NCBI RefSeq assembly: GCF_003202155.1
Contig: NZ_QFLI01000011.1
Location: forward strand, 124,001 to 188,000
Source of the DNA: Marinifilum breve
GTDB lineage: Bacteria > Bacteroidota > Bacteroidia > Bacteroidales > Marinifilaceae
Length of the DNA: 64,000 nucleotides
Reading direction: 5' to 3'
Shown: positions 31,056 to 41,605 of the stretch, piece by piece
Position numbering within the stretch: position 1 is the first letter of the stretch
Layout of the letters: every line of letters begins with the position of its first letter
Notes under the pieces: model-generated
Databases searched by the model: none
Told to the model about the DNA's origin: nothing
Seen by the model: the letters and a program-made list of their open reading frames with translations, nothing else
Made by a program: the position numbers and the translations under genes

Positions 31056-33262
31056 TTAGATTGAAGATTGATTCACAAACATTGGTATTGGATCCGAAGA
31101 CTCAATTGAGACTGGAGATGAATATGCCAATGTTTGATTCGGAGGCCATTCCTCCAAATGTGGTTTATCCTTTTGATGTTCCGGTTGATGACAGTGGGAT
31201 AAATACCAGGATATTTAAACATTCGAATTACGTTGAAACCTGGAATAAAAAGAGGGTTTATAATTGTCAGTTAGAATTTGATGATAGCTTAGAGCTGTAT
31301 GGTCGTTTGGTTCTGCTGAATCCTACCAAGAAAAAGTTTAGGATTTCGATTATTTTAAACCAGGACAATGAGAATTTAAAGGATGTAAAGTTGAATAAAC
31401 TGGAGCTGCAGTTTATTAATGCCGGTGATATTGTTACTTATGCCAATGATGCTGTAAAGAAGAAGTGGCCAGAAGTACCTATGCAATTTCCTACCATATT
31501 CAATTCTGATTTTTACGGTGAGCGAAAAACTAATGATGAAGGGCAAATAGAAAGTAATAATCCTGCTTACCTGGAACACATGAATTATTACAATACTGCT
31601 AGCGGTTTTCCTAGAAATGATGCTAATGGGAATAAGTATGTAATGTGTCCACAACCTTACTTGTTTGAGGTGATTGCAAAAGCTCTCGAGAAGTTTGATA
31701 GGTTTGGTTCCTGGTATGAAGATGCAGAAATGCAGAAACTTTTGATTTATAGTAATAGAGCGATGGACAACAGGAAAGAAGGCTTTATGAAGGCTTCGAG
31801 AAATGAAGGGGATCCACAAGAAATATCTGGATTTGGAAGTTTGGAGTTTCCGGATGAAAGCAGTTTGGATAATGGAGATCCTCAAGCTTTGTTTGATGGA
31901 ACCAGGTATACTATCGGAAGAAGCGGTTTGCATAGAATTGTTGCCAAAATTGGGATAATTAATGGTGGTATTAAATATGATCCTGAAAGGGGAAATGAAG
32001 AAGGAATCTATACTTATAAGTATAGATTATCGCTACTGCAAGAAAGCAATAGTGTTTGGTCGTATGAGACTCCTTTTATGGAAGGTGTTGCAGATGGATT
32101 GTTCCCTGAATTTGTAGATGTTGATCAGGAAGTTGATATCACTGAAGAACAAGTTGGGGAGAAATTTACCTTTCGAGTGGAGTTTCAGGCAAAGGAAGAT
32201 GGCCATTTAATCGCTGGAGCTTGGGGATACTTTGCTGAAGGATATATTAAAATAACCAATGCTGGAGGTTCTATTATCAATTCATTTTCGAATACCATTG
32301 ACATGAAAACATTGGTGCCTGAATTGAGAATTGGAGAGTTTTTGAACAATCTGAAAAATCAGTTTGGATTGGCTGTGTTCATTGATTCCCAAATGAAGCA
32401 AGTGGAATTTGAATTGATCAAGAATATTGTAGAAAGTAGGAATTATATTGATTTGACCCGATCTGTTTTGTGGGATGAAGACTTTGAATTGTTTGAACCT
32501 GCAGGATGGAAGTTTTCATTAGGATCGGGATCGGATGATGAATACAATGATGATCAATCGATACAGGATAGAACTTTTGCCGGTGAATATTTGACTAGGG
32601 CTGCTTTTCCTGTTCCGGAAGAGAACCACTACGCAATTGCTACAAAAAACAATAGTATTTATGTGACTGTTTATAATTCGGAAGGAGAATTGGATTGGAA
32701 ATATTATTGTGGCAATCATGAAATACTGGAGATTGGAAGTTCGGAAAATCAGAAAGATATTAATTCGGGTGTTTCTCCGATGTTGATGAAGGATAATTTT
32801 ATTCCAATGATAAAGCAGGAAGGTTATACTTCATCGTTTAATTCGGATGGTGATAAGCCTGAATTTAGATTGATGTTTTATCATGGATTTGAGGATCCAC
32901 AAACACCTACTAGTTTTCCATCGGCATCATCAACCAGATTTAATGCCAGGGGAAATGAAGTTGGAAATTTGGATTTAAGGCATGATGGAATCAAAGGTTT
33001 ATTTAAACAAAATTGGAAGCCATGGTGTGATTTTATGCAATACTCGGAAGAAGTAAAAAGAAAATTCCTGATTAATACACAGCAGCTGTTGCAGGTTATT
33101 GAGTTGTTTGGTCCGCAAAAAAAACCTGCAGGTGATAAAGTGAGAAAGATTAGAGTTGGATCTATCAACTACATTCCTAAACAATTTACTGCATTGCTTT
33201 CAATGAATGGTATTGAAGATACAGAATCGATACTGGTGAAGAAAGGAGGTGAGCATGAGTAA
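31052..33262 (+). CDS. Phage tail/baseplate protein, unknown
   Basis: 736 residues, mixed beta, with strands such as MIRLKIDSQTLVLDPKTQLR at the N-terminus and a beta-sandwich-like centre (EQVGEKFTFRVEFQAKEDGH). The N-terminal pattern suggests an interface with the preceding tail protein. It overlaps that gene by 4 bases and the next one by 8. It may form part of the tail tip or host-attachment platform. No enzymatic motif is seen. Confidence 0.62.
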   Translation: MIRLKIDSQTLVLDPKTQLRLEMNMPMFDSEAIPPNVVYPFDVPVDDSGINTRIFKHSNYVETWNKKRVYNCQLEFDDSLELYGRLVLLNPTKKKFRISIILNQDNENLKDVKLNKLELQFINAGDIVTYANDAVKKKWPEVPMQFPTIFNSDFYGERKTNDEGQIESNNPAYLEHMNYYNTASGFPRNDANGNKYVMCPQPYLFEVIAKALEKFDRFGSWYEDAEMQKLLIYSNRAMDNRKEGFMKASRNEGDPQEISGFGSLEFPDESSLDNGDPQALFDGTRYTIGRSGLHRIVAKIGIINGGIKYDPERGNEEGIYTYKYRLSLLQESNSVWSYETPFMEGVADGLFPEFVDVDQEVDITEEQVGEKFTFRVEFQAKEDGHLIAGAWGYFAEGYIKITNAGGSIINSFSNTIDMKTLVPELRIGEFLNNLKNQFGLAVFIDSQMKQVEFELIKNIVESRNYIDLTRSVLWDEDFELFEPAGWKFSLGSGSDDEYNDDQSIQDRTFAGEYLTRAAFPVPEENHYAIATKNNSIYVTVYNSEGELDWKYYCGNHEILEIGSSENQKDINSGVSPMLMKDNFIPMIKQEGYTSSFNSDGDKPEFRLMFYHGFEDPQTPTSFPSASSTRFNARGNEVGNLDLRHDGIKGLFKQNWKPWCDFMQYSEEVKRKFLINTQQLLQVIELFGPQKKPAGDKVRKIRVGSINYIPKQFTALLSMNGIEDTESILVKKGGEHE

Positions 33263-33704
33263 TGAGGGAATAAGTAATTTCTTACCAAAAGAATATAATC
33301 GAGATATAAAGAAATGGCAGGTAGCCACAAAAAAGGAGCTTTCTGCCATGGTTTCCAGATTGGATATTCGTGGGAAACAGAAGTTATTAATGAAAGTAAA
33401 AAGTGCTAAAGGCTTAAAAGGTGTACTTGATAGAATTAATAAGGAAGGTATTTTGGCCAATGACATTGTTTCCAATAGTAGCAAAACCGAAGGTGTTGTT
33501 TTTAGAGTTGGTTTTTCGTTCCCGAAACAAGGTTTGTTTATGCTGAAGGGTGTAAGTAGTGGTCACAAACTTTCATCGCCAAGAAGGAAAGAAGACTGGG
33601 CAAATCCGGTACTGGATTCTCGAATTGGAATATTGGCCGATATGGTAGTGAAACACCAGGCTGATGCTTCGGTTAATGCAATGCAAATTTCAAGACTTAA
33701 ATAG
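33255..33704 (+). CDS. Phage protein preceding the tape measure, unknown
   Basis: 149 residues from ATG 33255, which has a real Shine-Dalgarno site (GGAGG at 33245-33249, 5-base spacing); a GTG at 33249 is an alternative. The strand-rich end (FRVGFSFPKQGLFMLKGVSS and VLDSRIGILADMVVKHQAD) recurs in Bacteroidota phages just before tape-measure genes. A tail completion or minor tail role is likely. Confidence 0.65.
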   Translation: MSNEGISNFLPKEYNRDIKKWQVATKKELSAMVSRLDIRGKQKLLMKVKSAKGLKGVLDRINKEGILANDIVSNSSKTEGVVFRVGFSFPKQGLFMLKGVSSGHKLSSPRRKEDWANPVLDSRIGILADMVVKHQADASVNAMQISRLK

Positions 33705-33749
33705 ATTACTCCCTCTTATCAACCCCCAAACCAATAAATGGGGAGTAAT

Positions 33750-36539
33750 ATGGCTAAGACAGAAAACAGAAGGATTAACCTCTATATAAATGGTAAAGAG
33801 GTTGAGAATAGTGTAAAAGGAATACGAGCTGAGTATAAAAAATCGAACAATCAGCTCAATAAAATGATTATTGGTTCGAAAGAATACAATAAGAAAGCTG
33901 CAGAAGTAAAAGGATTGAAAAAGCATCTGCAGGATCACAATAAAACTTTGGGTTATACTTCTGCTTCGTGGAGTGGATTGAAAGCTTTGCTTCCAACTGT
34001 TTCATTCGCTGCAGTAATTACCGGTGCAATAGCTGCAGGAAAAGAAATCTTTAATTTAACCATTCAGACTGAACAGCTGGAGAAGCGTTTTAATATTGTA
34101 TTTGGTGATAGTGCCAATATAGTGGAGGAAGGTGCTGTGAGAATGGCTGATAAAATGGGATTAACCGTTTTGCAGTTTAAAGAAGCTGCAACAGCTGCAG
34201 GTGACCTTCTTATTCCGTTAGGATTTACCAGAGAGGAATCGGCAAAGATGTCAACTGAATTGATTGGATTATCGGGAGCATTGAATGATTGGACCGGTGG
34301 CCATTTGGGTGCTAAACAGGTGAGTGAAATTTTAACCAAAGCATTGTTGGGTGAAAATGAACAGCTGAAGCAACTGGGTATTGCCGTGAGTATGGAAAGT
34401 GAAGAGTTCCGTAAGTTGGTAAAACAGAAAAAGGAAGATATTGGAGCGACTACTGAACAGGCAAAAGCATTGGCTACTCTTGAAATGATCAAGAACAAAT
34501 CTGCTGATGCACAAACTGCTTATTTAGCGGAAGAAAGCAAGTATTTGCGTATTAAAAAGGATGTTGTTAAGTGGTGGCAAAAACAGAAGGAAGCTGTTGT
34601 TGAGTATTATTTGACCAAGCCATCGGAAAAGATGGAGCGTGAGAAAAATGCAGTTAATAACCTGACTATTGAACTGAATGATGCCAATTTATCGGAAGAG
34701 AGAAGAAAGGATATTCTTAGCAAATTGCAGCGTATTGCTCCACAGGTTATCGAAAATATTGATGCTGAAAATATCTCCTATGAAAAGCTTACTGAAAATT
34801 TAACCAAGTACAATGAGCAAATGGAGAATAAGATTGTTCTCCAGAAGGAAGATGAGTTGATTGCTTCGCAGGAAAAGAAAAAAAATGAAGCTTTGGAATT
34901 GGTAGGTAAATCGAAAAGAAGATTGATTGATACCATGAGAGAGGAAGTTCAGTGGTTTGAGAAATACCAGGAAGAAGCCAATGCCATTTTAAACGATGAA
35001 TCGAAACGAACTATAGAAAAGGCGGAAGCTTTGAATAGTTTGGCTTTTAAGGAAAGTAGTTTTGGTAATGCTGACCTAGGGAATGCTTTGAATTCTTACA
35101 AAATATACAAAACTCAGTTCTATAATTATAATGAAGAACTAGGTAGAAGCATTAAAGAGAAAAAGGAGCTGGAGAAGGAATTGCTTTCCGGATCGGAACA
35201 AAAGAAAGTGGAAACTCATGAGGTAAAAACCATTGAATCGAATTTGACCTTGTATGATGATGATGCTGAATGGGAAGCTGAAATGGATGCAGATATGGCA
35301 AAGTATTTGGCAGAATGGGATAAATACCAAAAGGAGGTACAAGCTCTTAAAACTCAGTTAAAAGATTCAGGCATTGCCAACATGAAGGATGGTATTGCGA
35401 AAGAGCGTGCAATGGAGGAAGCGCGTTGGGCTGAAGAGAAAGAGAACCTGGAGGCCAAACTGATTAATAAGGATTTTGCCAATGCTGAAGAATTAGAGAA
35501 AAATGAGATTCTTTATGGTATTCTGGAAGAGAAGAAAAAGGCTCACTTTGATAGATTGGCTGAATTAGATGAAGCTGAAAAGAATAGGAAAATTGCTGAA
35601 GATATTGCAGCCCAGGAATTGAAAGTACTGGAGGCTGAAACTGATGAAGAAGAGTTTCAGGCTAGATTGGAATTGTTGCAATCGAGGTATGATCAGGAAA
35701 TGGCTTTGGCTGGAGATAACCAATTGAAACAGCTGCAGGCTAAGAAGAATTACCAGAAGGAAGTTAATAAGCTTGAACAGGATGCCTTACAACAAAAAAT
35801 TGCACGATTAGAACAGGAAAGGGAAATTCGTGATGCAAAAATAGCGGTTGCCAATACTGCATTGGAAGCAGTTAAAACGGCATTGGGAGAAGAAACAGCT
35901 ATTGGTAAATTGGCTTATTTGGCACAGCAAGCTTTTGCTATTGGTCAGGTTTGGTTTAATACTCAGATTGCAAATGCAAAAGCAACAGCAGCTTCACCAT
36001 TAACTTTTGGACAGCCTTGGGTTGGTATTAATACTGCACAGGCAATTGCCAGCACAGCTTTGATCGCTGCTCAAACTCTAACCGGATTTGAATCTGGAGG
36101 GTACACAGATCGGGATGGATCCAATAAGAAAGTTGCTGGTGTTGTTCATTCCAATGAATGGGTATCAAATGCCAGGACAACCAATGATTCAGTAACAGCT
36201 CCTATTATTCGAGATTTGGATGATTACCAGAGAGGGATCAGGACTCCAGAGTGGATTGAGAATTTTTCTTCTTCTCCGAATTTTGAAGAAGCTCTTCCTG
36301 CAGTTGGATTTCAAGTTGGTGGTTATGGTGATAGTTCAAATACTGTTACCAATAATTATACAACCAACAATCAAGGAAGCGGTTCGAGTGACAAGTTTGA
36401 TGTTATTATTGCCCAAAATGAGCAATTACTGCTTTATTTGTCGGATCCAAATAACCGTAAAGCTTATATAATTTGGGATGAATTGCAGAAAGCAAACAAC
36501 GAAATGGCTAATCTGTATAAAATGGGAAGAATTGATTAA
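33750..36539 (+). CDS. Tail tape-measure protein
   Basis: 929 residues from ATG 33750, which has GGGGAG 4 bases upstream; an in-frame ATG at 33738 lacks it. The N-terminal part has helices and hydrophobic stretches (LLPTVSFAAVITGAIAAG), the middle about 500 residues are long coiled coils rich in Glu, Lys and Ala (EENAILNDES, ELEKELLSGSEQKKVETHEV) and the C-terminus carries another hydrophobic run with a Gly-rich end. Tape measures set tail length and pass DNA through the tip. The length suggests a siphovirus-like tail. Its position after the tail genes is standard. Confidence 0.85.
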   Translation: MAKTENRRINLYINGKEVENSVKGIRAEYKKSNNQLNKMIIGSKEYNKKAAEVKGLKKHLQDHNKTLGYTSASWSGLKALLPTVSFAAVITGAIAAGKEIFNLTIQTEQLEKRFNIVFGDSANIVEEGAVRMADKMGLTVLQFKEAATAAGDLLIPLGFTREESAKMSTELIGLSGALNDWTGGHLGAKQVSEILTKALLGENEQLKQLGIAVSMESEEFRKLVKQKKEDIGATTEQAKALATLEMIKNKSADAQTAYLAEESKYLRIKKDVVKWWQKQKEAVVEYYLTKPSEKMEREKNAVNNLTIELNDANLSEERRKDILSKLQRIAPQVIENIDAENISYEKLTENLTKYNEQMENKIVLQKEDELIASQEKKKNEALELVGKSKRRLIDTMREEVQWFEKYQEEANAILNDESKRTIEKAEALNSLAFKESSFGNADLGNALNSYKIYKTQFYNYNEELGRSIKEKKELEKELLSGSEQKKVETHEVKTIESNLTLYDDDAEWEAEMDADMAKYLAEWDKYQKEVQALKTQLKDSGIANMKDGIAKERAMEEARWAEEKENLEAKLINKDFANAEELEKNEILYGILEEKKKAHFDRLAELDEAEKNRKIAEDIAAQELKVLEAETDEEEFQARLELLQSRYDQEMALAGDNQLKQLQAKKNYQKEVNKLEQDALQQKIARLEQEREIRDAKIAVANTALEAVKTALGEETAIGKLAYLAQQAFAIGQVWFNTQIANAKATAASPLTFGQPWVGINTAQAIASTALIAAQTLTGFESGGYTDRDGSNKKVAGVVHSNEWVSNARTTNDSVTAPIIRDLDDYQRGIRTPEWIENFSSSPNFEEALPAVGFQVGGYGDSSNTVTNNYTTNNQGSGSSDKFDVIIAQNEQLLLYLSDPNNRKAYIIWDELQKANNEMANLYKMGRID

Positions 36540-36585
36540 AATATTTTTGTTAAATTCGATTGTTGTAAAATTAAAATTTGTGAAA

Positions 36586-37128
36586 ATGAAAAAGCTTTTA
36601 GTAGCAATAATGCTATTGTGCAGCTTCACTGGATTCTCTAAAGAATATACTGAAGTTGTGAATGTTGATGGAAAAACTGCAGATCAACTATACTCTTCAG
36701 CTCGAGAGTGGTTTGCTGAAACTTTCAAGTCTGCAAATGCTGTACTGCAGATGGATGATCCTGTTGCCGGAAAGTTGATTGGTAATGGAATTAGTCAGGT
36801 TCATATTACAGTTAGAAGTATGACGGTGCCTGTTGATATGAGTTTTTCTATTAAGGTTTTTGTGAAAGATGGAAAATACAAATATGATATTAATAGTATT
36901 CTTATAGGTGGCCAGTATAAAAGTACTTTGGAAGAATATGAGCATGCATGTACTTATGAAGGTGCAAAAGCTGCATTAATAAAAGCAGGTATGAGAAACC
37001 CAAAGGATAAATTGATTCAAAAAACAATGGCTGCTAATAAATTAAACTATCCTTTGTTTGAACAGGAAATTGAAAAAATTGCCAAAAGTTTGAAGAAAGC
37101 AATGTTGGCCAATGAAGATGATTGGTAA
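36586..37128 (+). CDS. Exported DUF4468-like protein at the end of the late region
   Basis: 180 residues from ATG 36586 (an upstream in-frame ATG at 36478 lies inside the tape-measure gene). A signal peptide is clear: MKKLLVAIMLLCSFTGFSK. The mature part, YTEVVNVDGKTADQLYSSAR and REWFAETFKSANAVLQMDDP, matches the DUF4468 family (TBP-like fold) common in Bacteroidota envelopes. An exported host-type protein at the end of a phage late block looks like a lysogenic-conversion gene. It has no obvious lytic function. Confidence 0.7.
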   Translation: MKKLLVAIMLLCSFTGFSKEYTEVVNVDGKTADQLYSSAREWFAETFKSANAVLQMDDPVAGKLIGNGISQVHITVRSMTVPVDMSFSIKVFVKDGKYKYDINSILIGGQYKSTLEEYEHACTYEGAKAALIKAGMRNPKDKLIQKTMAANKLNYPLFEQEIEKIAKSLKKAMLANEDDW

Positions 37129-37208
37129 AATTGTTTGTAATTTTTCTGTAATGGTATAATTGCCTTATTACTATAAGTATGTATTCCCAACATACAAATT
37201 GATAAAAA

Positions 37209-37242
37209 AAAGAACCCCAACTTAGTCAGGTTGGGGTTCTTT
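37209..37242. terminator. Bidirectional terminator between the late genes and the integrase
   Basis: AAAGAACCCCAAC and GTTGGGGTTCTTT are perfect arms of 13 bases around an 8-base loop, with A and T runs on both sides. The integrase stop codon lies in the loop. Confidence 0.92.
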
Positions 37243-38433
37243 TATAATGGTATCGAGATTTACAATTTGCTCATCCATTATTGAATCCGTAATATGGACA
37301 TAGATCATTGTTTCCCGAATATTGGAATGTCCTAAAAGTTTCTGCAGCACCTCTACCCTTCCACCAGTAAGTAAGAAGTTGGTTGCAAATGTATGTCTGG
37401 ATACATGAAAGGTTAGTGTTTTTTTTATTCCACAAACCTTGGCAATGCTTTTTAGCTCTCTATTAATATGCTCTTCAGTAAAATTATCATTGAATAAAGG
37501 GCCATTAATATTTATAAACTTCTTTGCTGATTCGGTTAATAAGATCTTTTGAAACTTTCCTGGTTTAGAAGCAACGAATACCAGATGATCTCCAATAACA
37601 TTTTCTTCTGTTATGGCTAGGTTGTCAGAAATTCTCAATCCGGTAAAGCATGAAAACAAAAATCTATTCAATACACATCGATGTGAATCAATGGTGAAAC
37701 TTGAATTTCTATACTCATATAAGGCTTTCACCTCATTAGAATTTAGATAGGTTCTCTGGCCTTTGAAAGATTTCACTTCAATGTCTTCATATATTAATGG
37801 TGTTCTGATGCCATTCTTATTGGCAATATGAAGATATTTCTTGAAGTTTTTAAGTGTGGTTTGAATTGTTGTTTTTTCGTTTCCTAGTTTGTTTTTGCAA
37901 TAAGCAACCAACTCATTCAGGAACTCATCAGTGATTTCATAGAAGAAGATATTTTCTCTGAATTTCTTCAGCTTGGTTAAGGTCGCTTTTTGTTGTCTGT
38001 AAGTTCCTGGTTTAAGAATCTCCTTTTGCTTTTCTAAATGATATTCGTAAAACTTCAAATAGTCGGCTTTGATCGATGGATTTGCCAGTTCCTCCAGTAA
38101 TTTCTCCAGTGATAAATAAGTTCCATTTAATCTATATGAGACTGCAATCTTATTTATATCGGCCAATTTTTGGGATATAATTAGGTTTAGATCCTTTGCA
38201 TGTTGACTTTTCCCCTTTACTCTCTGATTTTTTTTATCAAAGTTTTTCGGCTCAATAGATATGTTTAAAGGCAGTCTTTTCATCTTTCCATCAAGGAAAA
38301 TTTGAACATACAAAGCGCATGTTCCATCGGCTCTCACGTAATCATTCTTGATGATTATCTTATGTGTCAACTTCCCACTCATTTTTGTTGGGAAGTTTTG
38401 TGGGAAGTTTTTATCTGAAAGCCCTGTTTCCAT
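37222..38433 (-). CDS. int: Tyrosine recombinase (phage integrase)
   Basis: 403 residues. An arm-type DNA-binding domain (LTHKIIIKNDYVRADGTCAL) leads, a SAM-like core-binding domain covers about 120-215, and the catalytic domain follows. The catalytic residues are R267 (FTGLRISD), H343 and R346 (FHVSRHTF), H369 (LLGHSN) and Y378 (TMIYVHI). This is the Bacteroidota type of site-specific integrase. The gene starts about 100 bases from the 3' end of tRNA-Arg on the same strand, so the tRNA is the probable target. Convergent with the DUF4468-like gene, it shares a terminator with it. Confidence 0.95.
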   Translation of the reverse strand: METGLSDKNFPQNFPTKMSGKLTHKIIIKNDYVRADGTCALYVQIFLDGKMKRLPLNISIEPKNFDKKNQRVKGKSQHAKDLNLIISQKLADINKIAVSYRLNGTYLSLEKLLEELANPSIKADYLKFYEYHLEKQKEILKPGTYRQQKATLTKLKKFRENIFFYEITDEFLNELVAYCKNKLGNEKTTIQTTLKNFKKYLHIANKNGIRTPLIYEDIEVKSFKGQRTYLNSNEVKALYEYRNSSFTIDSHRCVLNRFLFSCFTGLRISDNLAITEENVIGDHLVFVASKPGKFQKILLTESAKKFININGPLFNDNFTEEHINRELKSIAKVCGIKKTLTFHVSRHTFATNFLLTGGRVEVLQKLLGHSNIRETMIYVHITDSIMDEQIVNLDTIIKEPQPD

Positions 38434-38463
38434 TCAATTTTCAACAATGGTGTAAATAGAAAT

Positions 38464-38498
38464 AAAGCAAAGTACATCAGTAAAATACACTTTGCTTT
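38464..38498. terminator. Hairpin between tRNA-Arg and the integrase gene
   Basis: AAAGCAAAGT (38464-38473) and ACTTTGCTTT (38489-38498) are perfect 10-base arms with a 15-base loop. It could end the tRNA transcript or take part in attachment-site structure. Confidence 0.65.
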
Positions 38499-38532
38499 AA
38501 ATTTTCCATTTTGGTCTAAAATGTGACAATTG

Positions 38533-38606
38533 TGACCCGTACAGGATTCAAACCTGTGACCTTCAGAACCGGAATCTGATGTTCTATTCAGCTAAACTAA
38601 CGGGCC
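38533..38606 (-). tRNA. tRNA-Arg (anticodon CCG)
   Basis: A full cloverleaf reads on the minus strand: acceptor GGCCCGT with ACGGGTC (one G-T pair) and discriminator A, D arm with GTTTAGCTGAATAGAAC, anticodon arm TCAGA-TTCCGGT-TCTGA with CCG in the loop, and T arm ACAGG-TTTGAATC-CTGT. It has no encoded CCA. CCG reads the rare CGG codon. It lies directly beside the phage integrase, and tRNA genes are frequent integration targets. Confidence 0.95.
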
Positions 38607-38616
38607 AATGTGTGCA

Positions 38617-38624
38617 CAAATTTA
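38617..38624 (-). promoter_or_regulatory. Probable -7 element of the tRNA-Arg promoter
   Basis: TAAATTTG on the minus strand matches TAnnTTTG and would start transcription within a few bases of the tRNA 5' end. No TTG at the usual distance was found. Confidence 0.45.
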
Positions 38625-38765
38625 AAAAATTATTTTGTTCTCCTTTCCTACTCCAACATTCAATCTATAATTGATTTTTAACAACTCTTCTAATCCTCTA
38701 TTAACCAATTTTTAATAATAACATCAGTTCACTCAAAAACAGCTCTTTTATTTCTAAACTTTTAC

Positions 38766-38773
38766 TAATTTTG
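38766..38773 (+). promoter_or_regulatory. Probable -7 element of the leuS promoter
   Basis: TAATTTTG matches TAnnTTTG 45 bases before the leuS ATG. No TTG lies at the standard distance upstream. Confidence 0.45.
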
Positions 38774-38818
38774 CGGACTGAATACATTGAAATAACCATA
38801 TTTTATCAAAATATTACA

Positions 38819-41578
38819 ATGGAGTACACATTTAAAGAAATAGAACAAAAATGGCAGAAGTACTGGAACGACAATAAAACCTACAAGGTTAATGTCGATG
38901 CAGACAAGCCAAAATTTTATGTGCTTGATATGTTCCCATACCCATCAGGAGCGGGATTACATGTTGGTCACCCACTCGGTTACATTGCGTCTGATATCTA
39001 TTCTCGTTACAAAACCCTCAAAGGTTTTAATGTGCTCCACCCAATGGGATACGATGCATACGGATTGCCTGCAGAGCAATATGCAATTCAAACCGGGCAA
39101 CACCCGGCAATTACCACAGAGCAAAACATTACACGCTATAGAGAACAATTGGATAAAATTGGCTTTTCATTCGATTGGGACAGAGAAGTGCGCACTTGTA
39201 ATCCTGAATATTACAAATGGACACAATGGGCATTCATTCAAATGTTCAACCACTATTTCGATAACGAAACAGAAAAAGCTCAGCCAATTTCAGCATTGGT
39301 AGCAAAATTCGAAACAGAAGGAAATGCAAATGTAAATGCTGCTTGTTCAGAAACTGAAATTTTTACAGCTGAACAATGGAAAGCTTTATCAAATACAGCA
39401 CAGCAGGAAATTCTTTTGAATTACCGCCTGGCTTACCTTGCAGACACAATGGTAAACTGGTGTCCAGAATTAGGAACCGTTTTAGCCAACGATGAAGTGA
39501 AAGATGGTTTATCTGAACGTGGAGGACATCCAGTAGTACAAAAGAAAATGCGCCAGTGGTCACTGCGTGTATCTGCATACGCAAAAAGATTATTGGATGG
39601 TCTTGACAATTTGGAATGGACCGATTCATTAAAGGAAATTCAGAAAAACTGGATTGGCCGTTCTGTTGGTGCTGAGGTTAATTTTGGAGTGAAAGATTCT
39701 GATATCAAAATGGAGATCTTCACCACTCGCCCTGACACCATCTTTGGAGTTACTTTTATGGTATTGGCTCCAGAAAGTGAATTGGTTGATACTTTAACCA
39801 CTGCAGAATGCAGAGAAAAAGTTGATGCTTATATTGAAGCTACTAAGAAAAGAACCGAAAGAGAGCGTTTGGCTGATGTAAAAACAGTTAGCGGTGAGTT
39901 CACCGGTGCTTATGCTATTCACCCATTTACTGGAGAAGAAATTCCAATCTGGGTAAGCGATTACGTATTGGCTGGATATGGTACTGGTGCTATTATGGCT
40001 GTACCTGCTCACGATAGCCGTGACTACGCATTTGCGAAGCATTTTGAGTTACCAATCATCCAGGTTGTTTCTGGTGGTGATATTTCTGAGGAATCGTATG
40101 ATGCCAAGGAAGGAAAATCGATGAACTCTGATTTCCTAAACGGATTAGATGTTAAAGATGCCATTGTAAAGGCAAACGAAGAGGTAGAAGCAAGAGGCTT
40201 AGGAAAGAAAAAAATAAACTATAGATTGAGAGATGCTATTTTCTCTCGTCAGAGATATTGGGGTGAACCATTCCCAGTCTATTTCAAAGAAAACATGCCA
40301 TACATGATGGAAATGGATCAGTTGCCTTTGGAATTACCTGAAATTGACAAGTACTTGCCAACTGAAAGTGGGGAACCACCATTGGGACGTGCTAAAGATT
40401 GGAAAACAGCAGATGGTCACCCAATTGAATTGAATACAATGCCTGGTTTTGCAGGATCATCAGCATATTATTTACGTTATATGGATCCACGCAATAACGA
40501 TGCGTTGGTTTCTAAAGAAGCAAATGAATATTGGCAAGATGTTGACTTGTATATCGGAGGTACCGAGCATGCAACTGGTCACTTGATTTATTCACGTTTC
40601 TGGAACAAATTCTTATTCGATATCAACGAAGTTTGCAAAGATGAGCCGTTCAAGAAATTGATCAACCAAGGAATGATTCAAGGTCGTTCGAACTTTGTTT
40701 ACAGAGTAAAAAACACCAACAAATTTGTTTCTTACGGATTAAGAAAAGAGTACGATTCCACCGCAATTCACGTTGATGTAAACATCGTGAAGAATGATGT
40801 ATTGGATACAGAAGCTTTCAAAGCTTGGAGACCAGAATTTAAAGATGCGGAATTCATTCTTGAAGATGACAAATACATTTGTGGTTGGGCTGTTGAAAAA
40901 ATGTCAAAGTCGATGTTCAACGTTGTTAATCCTGATGTTATTGTTGAAGAATATGGTGCTGACACACTTCGTTTATACGAAATGTTCCTTGGACCATTGG
41001 AAGCTCACAAACCATGGGATACTAATGGTATTGATGGTGTTCACAAATTCTTAAAGAAACTTTGGAGATTATTCTATAAAGGAGAAACCTTTGAAGTTTC
41101 TGATGCTGAACCAACAAAAGATGAATTAAAAGTTCTTCATAAAACCATCAAGAAAATTCAGGACGATATTGAGAGATTCTCTTTTAATACATCAATTTCT
41201 GCTTTCATGATTTGTGTGAATGAATTAAGTAGCTTAAAGTGTAACAACAAGGCGGTATTAGAAGACTTACTAAAACTTCTTGCTCCTTTCGCACCACATA
41301 TTTCTGAAGAACTTTGGAGCAAGTGTGGAAATAACGAAAGTATTACCAAAGCTAGTTTCCCCGAATTCAATGAAAGTTTTGTTGCTGAAGATACTCATTC
41401 ATACCCAGTATCATTTAATGGTAAAATGAGATTTAAGTTAGAATTATCATTAAGTATGAGTAAAGATGAAATTGAACAGGAAGTTCTAAATTGCGAGCAA
41501 GCACAAAAATGGATTGATGGTAAAACTCCTAAAAAAGTGATTATCGTTCCTAAAAAGATCATCAACATAGTAGTATAA
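38819..41578 (+). CDS. leuS: Leucyl-tRNA synthetase
   Basis: 919 residues from ATG 38819; a TTG 48 bases upstream is in frame but lies in the promoter. Class I features: the HIGH box as HVGH at 48-51 ([14 protein letters not shown]) and KMSKS at 694-698. The editing domain ([36 protein letters not shown]) lies between them, and the C-terminal anticodon-binding region is normal. It charges tRNA-Leu with leucine and hydrolyses mischarged products. It is the first host gene right of the prophage and is followed by its own terminator. Length and order are typical of Bacteroidota. Confidence 0.98.
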   Translation: MEYTFKEIEQKWQKYWNDNKTYKVNVDADKPKFYVLDMFPYPSGAGLHVGHPLGYIASDIYSRYKTLKGFNVLHPMGYDAYGLPAEQYAIQTGQHPAITTEQNITRYREQLDKIGFSFDWDREVRTCNPEYYKWTQWAFIQMFNHYFDNETEKAQPISALVAKFETEGNANVNAACSETEIFTAEQWKALSNTAQQEILLNYRLAYLADTMVNWCPELGTVLANDEVKDGLSERGGHPVVQKKMRQWSLRVSAYAKRLLDGLDNLEWTDSLKEIQKNWIGRSVGAEVNFGVKDSDIKMEIFTTRPDTIFGVTFMVLAPESELVDTLTTAECREKVDAYIEATKKRTERERLADVKTVSGEFTGAYAIHPFTGEEIPIWVSDYVLAGYGTGAIMAVPAHDSRDYAFAKHFELPIIQVVSGGDISEESYDAKEGKSMNSDFLNGLDVKDAIVKANEEVEARGLGKKKINYRLRDAIFSRQRYWGEPFPVYFKENMPYMMEMDQLPLELPEIDKYLPTESGEPPLGRAKDWKTADGHPIELNTMPGFAGSSAYYLRYMDPRNNDALVSKEANEYWQDVDLYIGGTEHATGHLIYSRFWNKFLFDINEVCKDEPFKKLINQGMIQGRSNFVYRVKNTNKFVSYGLRKEYDSTAIHVDVNIVKNDVLDTEAFKAWRPEFKDAEFILEDDKYICGWAVEKMSKSMFNVVNPDVIVEEYGADTLRLYEMFLGPLEAHKPWDTNGIDGVHKFLKKLWRLFYKGETFEVSDAEPTKDELKVLHKTIKKIQDDIERFSFNTSISAFMICVNELSSLKCNNKAVLEDLLKLLAPFAPHISEELWSKCGNNESITKASFPEFNESFVAEDTHSYPVSFNGKMRFKLELSLSMSKDEIEQEVLNCEQAQKWIDGKTPKKVIIVPKKIINIVV

Positions 41579-41605
41579 GTAGAAAACAAACAGTTTAAAT
41601 AACAC

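Larger units (their letters stand above)
541..38532. mobile_element. Tailed-phage prophage (boundaries approximate)
   Basis: Between a host-like TPR gene and tRNA-Arg lies a full temperate phage gene set: CI-like repressor, primase-helicase, protease/scaffold, capsid, both terminase subunits, portal, amidase, tape measure and a tyrosine integrase. The integrase gene ends the element and starts about 100 bases from the 3' end of the tRNA, the usual arrangement for tRNA-targeted integration. I searched by eye for a copy of the tRNA 3' end between 489 and 676 and found none, so the left boundary is an estimate from gene content. All recognised structural genes look intact. Confidence 0.85.

Noticed and set aside
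38771-38818. Extended leuS N-terminus from TTG 38771
   Set aside because: It would begin inside the predicted promoter -7 element; the ATG at 38819 gives the normal family start.
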